From NCBI GenBank assembly GCA_003023665.1, contig PXYR01000094.1:1-6751 (forward strand): 6,751 nucleotides of DNA, in the 5' to 3' direction. The DNA comes from Bacteroidota bacterium (lineage in GTDB: Bacteria > Bacteroidota > Bacteroidia > Flavobacteriales > Schleiferiaceae). How positions within the stretch are numbered: position 1 is the stretch's first letter; every line of letters starts with the position of its first letter. The notes below the pieces were generated by a model. It saw only the letters and a program-made list of their open reading frames with translations, was not told the origin of the DNA and did not search any database. The position numbers and the translations under genes are program-made. Below are positions 1-5,250 of this stretch, in pieces.

Positions 1-544
1 AAGACGGCGTGTTTAGATTAGTAATTCTAATCGCGTAATCTTCTACGGCACCCCATGAAAATGAATTACACGGAGCTATTGAAGTTGCACTTCCACCCTC
101 TTGTTGCATCACTCTCATTCGAGTTGCTCCAAGGGTCGCAGTGGCAGGAACAATGAACGTGAAATCCTGAGTTGTTGTAGGCGAACCTCCGTAGGAACCA
201 AGCTGTTCACCAGCATCGTCAAAATCGCCGTCGGCGTTAAAGTCGATCCAAGCAGCTATAGCGCCTGAGTAAGTACCCCCACACGTTCCCATTGTCACAG
301 ACACCGTGTATGAAGCACCTGCTGATATGTCCGCACTATCGGTAGCAGTAAAGTCCTGCACACCTGCGGTTCCACATACAGCAGACATTTGAGAGATAGA
401 ATAGGTATCTCCCGTAATTTGAACGCCTGTGAGTTCCGAATCGAAGGTCGTAGATGGACCTACACCCGTAACACAGTACGTTTGTCCCTGCGCTGTCACC
501 ATAGCGACTAAAGCAAACAAGAACGTTAGTAATAGTTTTTTCAT
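1..544 (-). CDS. Secreted GEVED-domain protein, N-terminal part (runs off left edge)
   Basis: The minus-strand frame starting at ATG 544-542 is open through base 1 (181 codons), so the C-terminus is missing. Residues 1-18 form a classic signal peptide: a KK n-region, a Leu/Phe/Ala-rich core and a likely cleavage after VTA, near residues 18-21. The mature part has the hallmarks of a GEVED domain: a WIDFNADGDFDDAGE stretch (about residues 99-113), a likely calcium-binding acidic loop, and the terminal motif WGAVEDYAI (about 164-172). Four cysteines (24, 57, 88, 159) could form disulfides outside the cell. GEVED domains occur in large secreted or surface proteins of Bacteroidota, often with a type IX secretion C-terminal domain; none can be seen here because the end is cut off. 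No SD-like site precedes the start, which is normal for this phylum. Another ATG at 551-549 opens a different frame whose product is Cys/Tyr/Arg-rich without a recognisable domain; I treat it as a shadow. The specific function is unknown. Confidence 0.85.
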   Translation of the reverse strand, partial: MKKLLLTFLFALVAMVTAQGQTYCVTGVGPSTTFDSELTGVQITGDTYSISQMSAVCGTAGVQDFTATDSADISAGASYTVSVTMGTCGGTYSGAIAAWIDFNADGDFDDAGEQLGSYGGSPTTTQDFTFIVPATATLGATRMRVMQQEGGSATSIAPCNSFSWGAVEDYAIRITNLNTPS

Positions 545-718
545 AAAACATGATTTTGTTTAAACGATTGTGAAAAATAAGATTTTTATTAACAAAAGCG
601 AAAAAATATTAAGGTCTTTTTTGTTCGACTCATTAAAAGCATGGAATTAATGACGTGCTGAAACCCTTTTGCAAGGCGCATAGTCTTAATTTTCAAAGCA
701 TTATAAAAGCGTTAAAAT

Positions 719-726
719 TACCTTTG
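719..726 (+). promoter_or_regulatory. Candidate Bacteroidota -7 element (TACCTTTG), orphan
   Basis: TACCTTTG matches the Bacteroidota -7 consensus TAnnTTTG exactly. No TTG or TTTG lies at the expected distance upstream, so the promoter is incomplete. A hairpin at 736-756 (UCUCCAAA, loop CGCAA, UUUGGGGA) would sit at the very start of any transcript. No gene follows closely; the next plus-strand gene is katG, about 500 bases away. Confidence 0.2.
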
Positions 727-927
727 ATAAAGTGGTCTCCAAACGCAATTTGGGGATGTTGGTCAAATCTGTCGCAGAAATTAAAACTGAATTAACGACG
801 TATCTTGTCATTTTTACTCGAATAAAATCCGCAAACACCTAATTTTACTAAGATTTTTAGGAATAAATAAAATCATTGATTCTTGTGATTTTTTTAAGAA
901 ATCAGCACCTGTTTTAGTTGACGTAAT

Positions 928-935
928 TACCTTTG
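928..935 (+). promoter_or_regulatory. Candidate Bacteroidota -7 element (TACCTTTG) upstream of katG
   Basis: This is the second exact TAnnTTTG match on the plus strand, inside the same 11-mer (AATTACCTTTG) as the copy at 716-726. The nearest upstream TTG (918-920) is only 7 bases away, too close for a -33 element. If used, it would give katG a leader of roughly 290 bases. The evidence is one half-element only. Confidence 0.2.
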
Positions 936-1166
936 GGACATTTTTTTAAATACAATTTTAAAATTTTTGGCATGATTTTTTCCACGACCAAAATGCTGTT
1001 TTACAAATGATTATATATTATTAAGAATAATATTAAAGCTTGAGACGCTGACACCGCCTTTTAATTATGTTTTATTGAATCATTCTTGCTGAATTGTCCT
1101 CATGCTCCATCCAGCGCAGGCGTAACGACTAAACCTTAATTTAATAAGTTTTTTCTATCACGTTTC

Positions 1167-1211
1167 ATTAAAGTTCGATTGGAACTATGAAATAGTTTAT
1201 TAAACTTTAAT
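1167..1211 (+). promoter_or_regulatory. Candidate operator / nested inverted repeats upstream of katG
   Basis: Four alternating half-sites are seen: AGTT (1172-1175), AACT (1183-1186), AGTT (1194-1197) and AACT (1203-1206), with spacers of 7, 7 and 5 bases. They form three overlapping perfect palindromes centred near 1179, 1190 and 1200: AGTTCgattgGAACT, AACTATgaaATAGTT and AGTTTAtTAAACT. An outer 9-bp pair, ATTAAAGTT (1167-1175) and AACTTTAAT (1203-1211), brackets the array and is nearly concentric with the middle palindrome, so the RNA could also fold as a hairpin. Four alternating tetranucleotides about one helical turn apart is the known layout of OxyR sites (ATAG-N7-CTAT repeated), although the half-site sequence differs. 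The array ends 20 bases before the katG ATG. Regulation by OxyR or another regulator is inference. Confidence 0.35.
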
Positions 1212-1231
1212 TCAAATCTTAAAACAGAAGC

Positions 1232-3517
1232 ATGATGAAGAAACTAATTATTGCCATTCTAGCTCTTACTTTTATGCAAGGGTGTACTGGCACTGGTGCC
1301 GGCCCTTCAGAAAATTCGGAAAATGATGAAGGTTGCCCTATGGGGTTTGACGGTGGTCACGCAAAAGATCAACTATCCCTTGTAAAAAAGAATAGCGATT
1401 GGTGGCCCAATAAACTGAACTTAAATGTTTTACGTCAAAATTCAGAATTGGTTAATCCTTTAGACCAGAACTTTGATTATTCCAATGCATTCCAAAACGT
1501 AGATTACAATCAATTAAAAGCGGATATAGAAGCAGTCTTAACAGATTCTAAACAATGGTGGCCAGCAGATTACGGCAATTACGGTCCACTATTTATTCGA
1601 CTTTCATGGCATAGCGCAGGAACATATAGAACGGGCGATGGCCGTGGAGGCACACGAATGGGTATTCAACGATTTGCACCACAAAACTCTTGGCCAGACA
1701 ATGGAAATCTAGACAAAGCAAGACGATTACTATGGCCTGTCAAGCAAAAGTATGGACAGCAAGTTTCTTGGGCGGACTTGATGATTCTCGCGGGTAATGT
1801 TGCCCTAGAATCAATGGGATTTGAAACTATAGGATTTGGTGGTGGTCGTCCTGATGTATGGGAAGCCCAAGAGGACGTTTATTGGGGACCTGAAGGCAAC
1901 TGGCTAGACACGCGCCGTTTGGACAATGACGGTAAACTGGATTTGAGTATTGAAAATCCTTTGGCCGCTGTTCAAATGGGGCTTATATATGTTAATCCAG
2001 AAGGACCCAATGGAAATCCTGATCCCAAAGCATCAGCAAAAAATATTCGCATATCATTCGGAAGAATGGGCATGAATGATGAAGAAACTGTTGCATTGAT
2101 TGCAGGAGGTCACTCCTTTGGGAAAACACACGGAGCAGGATCTGCTGAAAACGTGGGTGTTGCTCCAGAAGGTGCAGCAATAGAGGAGCAAGGTTTTGGA
2201 TGGAAAAGCTCTTTCCAATCAGGCAAGGGAGCAGATGCAATTACCTCAGGTTTGGAAGTGATTTGGACTCCAACTCCAACTCAATGGTCACACGCCTACC
2301 TCAGCATCTTATTTAATAACGAATGGGAATTGACCAAGAGTCCTGCCGGCGCTCATCAATGGACTACGGTAAGTGAGGCAGCTATTCTTCCAGATGCCTA
2401 TGATAACAATAAGAAGCACAAAGCGACTATGCTAACTTCTGATTTAGCTTTAAAAGAAGATTCTGCCTACCGCGCAGTTTGCGAGAACTTCATAGAAAAC
2501 CCAGAATATTTTGAGGAAGCATTCGCAAAAGCTTGGTTCAAACTCACGCACCGCGATATGGGACCAAAATCAACCTACCTAGGACCGGAAATACCAAAGC
2601 AGGATTTCATCTGGCAAGACCCAATACCAAAAAGAGACCATGATCTAATCAGTGCATCAGATATCGCACGATTGAAAAGCATCATCCTTAACTCCGGTAT
2701 TGCCAATAATGAACTTATAGAAGTTGCATGGGCCTCCGCCTCTACATACCGCGTTTCAGACAGACGCGGTGGAGCAAATGGTGCTCGCATACGCTTGGAA
2801 CCCCAAGTAAATTGGGAGTCAAACAATCCAGAACAACTCAAAAAAGTATTGGCGGTTTACGAAAGTATCCAGGCAGACTTTAACAGCTCTTCTAAAAGTA
2901 AAAAGGTGAGCATGGCGGACCTTATTGTTTTAGGTGGTAATGCAGCCGTTGAATCCGCAGCAAAGGCTGCCGGACATAATGTGTCGGTGCCGTTTACACC
3001 AGGTAGAATGGATGCAACGCAAGAGCAAACGGATATAGAATCTTTTGCTGTACTGGAGCCCATGGCTGATGGATTCAGAAACTATCAGAAGAAAAAATAC
3101 ACCCTTACTACGGAAGAATTGCTAGTAGACAAAGCTCAATTGCTCACATTGACCGCACCAGAAATGACCGTATTAGTTGGTGGTATGCGTGCCATGAATG
3201 CAAACTTTAACGAAAGCAACTACGGTATCTTAACCAATCGTTCTGGAATGCTTTCGAACGACTTCTTTAAGAATCTTCTGAGCATGGATACGTATTGGTC
3301 TCCTGTTTCAGACAACGAAATGATTTTCGAAGGAAAAAGTCGAGCCACAGATGAGCTAGTATGGACAGCTACCCGTGCAGATTTAATTTTTGGTTCAAAT
3401 TCAGAATTACGGGCCATTTCCGAAGTTTATGCAAGTAGTGATGGCGGAGACAAATTCGTAAATGACTTCGTGGCTGCTTGGAACAAAGTCATGAATCTAG
3501 ATCGATTCGATCTGTAA
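1232..3517 (+). CDS. katG: Catalase-peroxidase (KatG) with N-terminal signal peptide, probable lipoprotein
   Basis: KatG is a haem enzyme that breaks hydrogen peroxide into water and oxygen and also oxidises small electron donors. The 761-residue protein is full length, with an active N-terminal peroxidase domain (about 53-460) and the haem-less duplicated C-terminal domain (about 470-761). All key residues visible by comparison with the family are present: distal Arg123, Trp126 and His127; Tyr253 and Met279, which with Trp126 form the Met-Tyr-Trp crosslink needed for catalase activity; proximal His294 in GGHSFGKTHG; proximal Trp345; Asp156; Asp404; and Arg441. The unusual part is the N-terminus. 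MMKKLIIAILALTFMQGC has a basic n-region, a hydrophobic core and a cysteine (18) in lipobox position (MQGC, imperfect because of Met at -3 and Gln at -2). It is followed by a Ser/Asn/Glu-rich linker before the usual KatG start near Cys35. This implies export across the inner membrane and probable lipid anchoring. ATG 1232 and ATG 1235 are both possible starts. The gene is monocistronic or nearly so, because a strong terminator follows. Confidence 0.97.
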   Translation: MMKKLIIAILALTFMQGCTGTGAGPSENSENDEGCPMGFDGGHAKDQLSLVKKNSDWWPNKLNLNVLRQNSELVNPLDQNFDYSNAFQNVDYNQLKADIEAVLTDSKQWWPADYGNYGPLFIRLSWHSAGTYRTGDGRGGTRMGIQRFAPQNSWPDNGNLDKARRLLWPVKQKYGQQVSWADLMILAGNVALESMGFETIGFGGGRPDVWEAQEDVYWGPEGNWLDTRRLDNDGKLDLSIENPLAAVQMGLIYVNPEGPNGNPDPKASAKNIRISFGRMGMNDEETVALIAGGHSFGKTHGAGSAENVGVAPEGAAIEEQGFGWKSSFQSGKGADAITSGLEVIWTPTPTQWSHAYLSILFNNEWELTKSPAGAHQWTTVSEAAILPDAYDNNKKHKATMLTSDLALKEDSAYRAVCENFIENPEYFEEAFAKAWFKLTHRDMGPKSTYLGPEIPKQDFIWQDPIPKRDHDLISASDIARLKSIILNSGIANNELIEVAWASASTYRVSDRRGGANGARIRLEPQVNWESNNPEQLKKVLAVYESIQADFNSSSKSKKVSMADLIVLGGNAAVESAAKAAGHNVSVPFTPGRMDATQEQTDIESFAVLEPMADGFRNYQKKKYTLTTEELLVDKAQLLTLTAPEMTVLVGGMRAMNANFNESNYGILTNRSGMLSNDFFKNLLSMDTYWSPVSDNEMIFEGKSRATDELVWTATRADLIFGSNSELRAISEVYASSDGGDKFVNDFVAAWNKVMNLDRFDL

Positions 3518-3527
3518 AACAATTAGC

Positions 3528-3560
3528 AAGAGCGGTTCCTTAACGGGGCCGCTCTTCTTT
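3528..3560 (+). terminator. Rho-independent terminator of katG
   Basis: A 12-bp stem (3528-3539 pairing with 3545-3556, with two G-U pairs in RNA) closes a 5-base loop, TTAAC. The sides read AAGAGCGGTTCC and GGGGCCGCTCTT, followed by CTTT. It begins 11 bases after the katG stop codon. The T-run is short but the stem is strong. Confidence 0.85.
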
Positions 3561-3562
3561 AT

Positions 3563-3898
3563 ATGAAATCTCTTTTTCCACTTCGCATATTTACCCTTCT
3601 AGGTGTTGGATATTTCACCCTCCATCTCCTTTCTATTTTTAAACATATGACGTGGATTTATATCACCTATGAGATTCTATTCGTAGGATACATCTTGGCA
3701 GGAAGTCTAACTAAGTCGTTTTTAAAGCAATCAGCATTACTCCATATTGGTCTTACTTTCCTTTACATTTATGAGTTATTCATTGTTAGAAGGCTTCCTT
3801 TTTTCAATTCCCTTTCAGCCCTTGTTCTCTACCCAGCTATTCACCATTTAATCGGGTTTGGGGTGGTTTCCTTGAGAAAATACTTTAGTATGAAATAA
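3563..3898 (+). CDS. Small four-helix membrane protein of unknown function
   Basis: I do not recognise a family. The 111-residue product is strongly hydrophobic with four likely membrane helices, roughly at residues 8-26, 30-49, 57-74 and 82-102. Short basic segments (such as VRRLP near 75-79 and LRKYFSMK at the end) separate or flank them. There is no signal peptide beyond helix 1 and no catalytic motif. The ATG at 3563 lies three bases after the T-run of the katG terminator, so there is no room for a promoter of its own between them. Expression may depend on read-through from katG, or translation may begin later; the next Met is residue 29, which would lose helix 1. Hydrophobic length, lack of internal stops and a terminator directly after the stop favour a real gene, but its role and its link to katG are unknown. 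Confidence 0.6.
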   Translation: MKSLFPLRIFTLLGVGYFTLHLLSIFKHMTWIYITYEILFVGYILAGSLTKSFLKQSALLHIGLTFLYIYELFIVRRLPFFNSLSALVLYPAIHHLIGFGVVSLRKYFSMK

Positions 3899-3900
3899 AA

Positions 3901-3930
3901 AAGCACCTACATCATTTGACGTAAGTGCTT
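3901..3930. terminator. Bidirectional terminator between membrane protein gene and tRNA
   Basis: A near-perfect 30-base hairpin: AAGCAC pairs with GTGCTT, TAC with GTA, then TC with GA around a small ATTT loop, with single C/A mismatches at two levels. On the minus strand the stem runs into six T (two from the stem) followed by ATTT, which makes a strong terminator for the tRNA transcript. On the plus strand the tail is the weaker GATTTT. It begins two bases after the stop codon of the membrane protein gene. Confidence 0.8.
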
Positions 3931-3941
3931 GATTTTCAAAG

Positions 3942-4015
3942 TGGGCCCACCAGGGCTCGAACCTGGGACCACCTGATTATGAGTCAGGTGCTCTAACCAA
4001 CTGAGCTATGAGCCC
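3942..4015 (-). tRNA. tRNA with CAU anticodon (elongator Met, or Ile2)
   Basis: A complete 74-base cloverleaf can be folded: a 7-bp acceptor stem GGGCTCA/TGGGCCC (one T-G pair), D stem GCTC/GAGC, anticodon stem CCTGA/TCAGG with loop CTCATAA, a 5-base variable loop, and T stem CCAGG/CCTGG with loop TTCGAGC. The discriminator base is A73, and the next bases are CTT, so CCA is added after transcription. The anticodon CAU fits either elongator tRNA-Met or the tRNA-Ile whose C34 is changed to lysidine. It is not an initiator, since it lacks the three G-C pairs in the anticodon stem. The C4-G69 pair is one feature reported for TilS recognition, but that does not settle the identity. It is transcribed alone, with its own promoter upstream and a hairpin terminator downstream. 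Confidence 0.95.
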
Positions 4016-4082
4016 AAAACGACTTGATTTTTGATGGACTCCACTGGTCTTAGAATCTCAACCGCTAATCATAATCGGGGGA

Positions 4083-4111
4083 CAAACTTAATAAATATTC
4101 AAAGATTCCAA
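4083..4111 (-). promoter_or_regulatory. Promoter of the tRNA gene
   Basis: Read on the minus strand, TTG (4111-4109), an 18-base spacer and TAAGTTTG (4090-4083) match the Bacteroidota vegetative promoter TTTG/TTG-N17-20-TAnnTTTG. The start of transcription would fall near 4077, leaving a leader of about 60 bases to be trimmed from the tRNA 5' end. The location and orientation fit the tRNA exactly. Confidence 0.6.
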
Positions 4112-4189
4112 TGCTTTTATAATGGACAAAACGTGATAAAAATATTGATAACAAAACAGATTCTAAAAATCTTTAATTACTGTGGTGTT

Positions 4190-4197
4190 TACTTTTG
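4190..4197 (+). promoter_or_regulatory. Candidate -7 element of the HAD phosphatase gene
   Basis: TACTTTTG is an exact match to TAnnTTTG, 58 bases upstream of the ATG at 4255. No good TTG/TTTG element is seen at the normal spacing, so this is a half-match. It overlaps the TTG codon at 4195, which argues against that codon being the translation start. Confidence 0.35.
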
Positions 4198-4254
4198 AAT
4201 CAACAGGTGCAATGGACTTACCCGTACTTTATAAGACCTTTAAAGCAACTTTCA

Positions 4255-4866
4255 ATGATTAAGCAAATTTGGTTCGATTTTGGAAACGTATTCATACCCG
4301 TATTCCCCAATCTTGCTCAAGAGAGTTTTGAAAATCGTAGCGTACAATTAACCCAAGAAGAAATTAAACTTCTCAATAACTCATTGGAAACGGGAAAATT
4401 AGAAGACTTAGAATTTTTTGAAACTATAGCCTCAAGTTCTAAATACCTAAAGAGTGCTTCAAGCATTGAAAAAGGATGGAACGAACTCCTAGGAAACTTG
4501 ACGGATCAAACCTTGTTTTTGAAAAAACTAAGAAAGAAATATACTCTATGCCTAGTCAGCAACACCAATGCAACACATATCAAAACCATAAAAAAAGACT
4601 CCGGACCCTTTTTATGGAATAACTTCATCAAACAATTCGAAGCATTGTTTTTGTCCTATGAAATAGGCCATAGAAAACCAAAGCCCGCCTACTTCAAGCA
4701 CGTTTTAAAACAAATGAACGTTAACCCAAATGCCGTTCTTTTTATTGATGATTCTGACGAAAACATTGAAGCTGCTGCCAAGCTTGGGATTAAAACTTTA
4801 AAATTCAACCTTCAAGAGGAGGATTTAAGTCAAAAATTAACTGCGTTCTTGGCAAAGTTCAATTAA
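4255..4866 (+). CDS. HAD-superfamily hydrolase, YihX-like sugar-phosphatase type
   Basis: Cytoplasmic haloacid dehalogenase-fold phosphohydrolase, 203 residues from the ATG at 4255. Motif I is WFDFGNVFI with nucleophile Asp8. The usual second Asp of DxD is Gly10, as in the DLGN form of E. coli YihX (an alpha-D-glucose-1-phosphate phosphatase). Motif II is LVSNTN (Ser102), motif III is the HRKPKP region (Lys141) and motif IV is FIDDSDENIEAA (Asp165, Asp166), so all four motifs are in place. The stretch between motifs I and II fits a helical C1 cap. A start at TTG 4195 would add 20 residues not typical of the family, which normally begins two to seven residues before motif I; it also overlaps a candidate -7 element, so I prefer 4255. 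No SD site is visible. The last 30 bases overlap the 3' end of the convergent epimerase gene. The substrate cannot be inferred; YihX similarity suggests a small phosphorylated sugar or related metabolite. Confidence 0.88.
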   Translation: MIKQIWFDFGNVFIPVFPNLAQESFENRSVQLTQEEIKLLNNSLETGKLEDLEFFETIASSSKYLKSASSIEKGWNELLGNLTDQTLFLKKLRKKYTLCLVSNTNATHIKTIKKDSGPFLWNNFIKQFEALFLSYEIGHRKPKPAYFKHVLKQMNVNPNAVLFIDDSDENIEAAAKLGIKTLKFNLQEEDLSQKLTAFLAKFN

Positions 4867-5250
4867 AGTTCCGCCTGTTTCTTTTGGATGAAGGAAACAA
4901 ACTAATTTATTATCCGCACCTAGTTTAGGTTCTGAATTGAGTAAGTGAAACCCCTCGCTTTCTAACCGATTCATTTCATCTCTAATATCATCAACTGCAT
5001 AAGCCACATGATGAAGCCCTTCACCTCTTTTTTCAATGTATTTAGCAATAGGGCTATTTGAATGCAATGCTTCTAAAAGCTCAATCTTGTTGGGGCCAAC
5101 CTGGAAGAAACTAGTTCGAACACCTTCATGCTCCACCACCTCTTCCTTGTACGGGGGAACGCCTAGAATTTTGGTATAAAGACTATTGCCCTCGTCTATG
5201 CTTTTTACAGCTATTCCTAGGTGTTCTATTTTGTTGAGTCTTAAATTCAT
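4837..5250 (-). CDS. mce: Methylmalonyl-CoA epimerase
   Basis: A 137-residue single-unit protein of the vicinal oxygen chelate (glyoxalase/bleomycin resistance) fold, which is the normal size for this enzyme. It interconverts (S)- and (R)-methylmalonyl-CoA, linking propionyl-CoA carboxylase to methylmalonyl-CoA mutase and succinyl-CoA. Family signatures are IEHLGIAVKSID near the start, PNKIELLEAL, SPIAKYIEKRGEGLHHVAYAVDDI in the middle, and GTLIELCQ at the end. Likely metal ligands are His10, a Glu in the IELLE stretch (57 or 60), His80 or His81, and Glu131. Its ATG overlaps the TGA stop of the upstream ABC exporter gene as ATGA, so the two are almost certainly co-transcribed and translationally coupled. 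Its 3' end overlaps the tail of the convergent HAD gene by 30 bases. The mutase genes are not in this window. Confidence 0.95.
   Translation of the reverse strand: MNLRLNKIEHLGIAVKSIDEGNSLYTKILGVPPYKEEVVEHEGVRTSFFQVGPNKIELLEALHSNSPIAKYIEKRGEGLHHVAYAVDDIRDEMNRLESEGFHLLNSEPKLGADNKLVCFLHPKETGGTLIELCQERS

Larger units (their letters stand above)
545..1231. other. Long divergent intergenic region, no convincing gene
   Basis: This AT-rich stretch separates the start of the GEVED protein gene (minus) from katG (plus). Open frames of 50-52 codons exist (690-842 and 637-795, plus), but they overlap in different frames, lack domain features and are not called. Structures present include two copies of AATTACCTTTG (716-726, 925-935), a hairpin at 736-756, a 19-bp AT palindrome at 1015-1033, a GC-richer patch at about 1040-1130, and an inverted-repeat cluster at 1167-1211. 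I found no clear TAnnTTTG promoter facing the minus-strand gene. The length is large for two divergent promoters, so an unrecognised small RNA or a decayed gene is possible but not shown. Confidence 0.6.

Noticed and set aside
336..551. 71-codon minus-strand frame starting at ATG 551
   Set aside because: It overlaps the GEVED gene in another frame, and its product is Cys/Tyr/Arg-rich with no domain. The frame starting at 544 gives a signal peptide and a GEVED domain.
637..842. Two overlapping plus-strand open frames of 52 and 50 codons (637-795 and 690-842)
   Set aside because: They overlap in different frames, the starts are poor (an ATG in the second frame only at 756), and neither shows a recognisable domain. 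Open runs of this length are not rare.
877..905. Hairpin TGATTCTT / AAGAAATCA as a terminator
   Set aside because: The stem is AT-only in its core, needs a bulge and has no T-run after it on either strand in a useful position.
1040..1130. Integron attC-like site in the GC-richer patch
   Set aside because: The TAACG/CGTTA segments do not fit the GTTRRRY and RYYYAAC boxes, and no paired inner arms could be found.
1992..3417. Four minus-strand frames inside katG (65-88 codons)
   Set aside because: They are antisense shadows of a well-supported coding sequence and have no domains or start signals.
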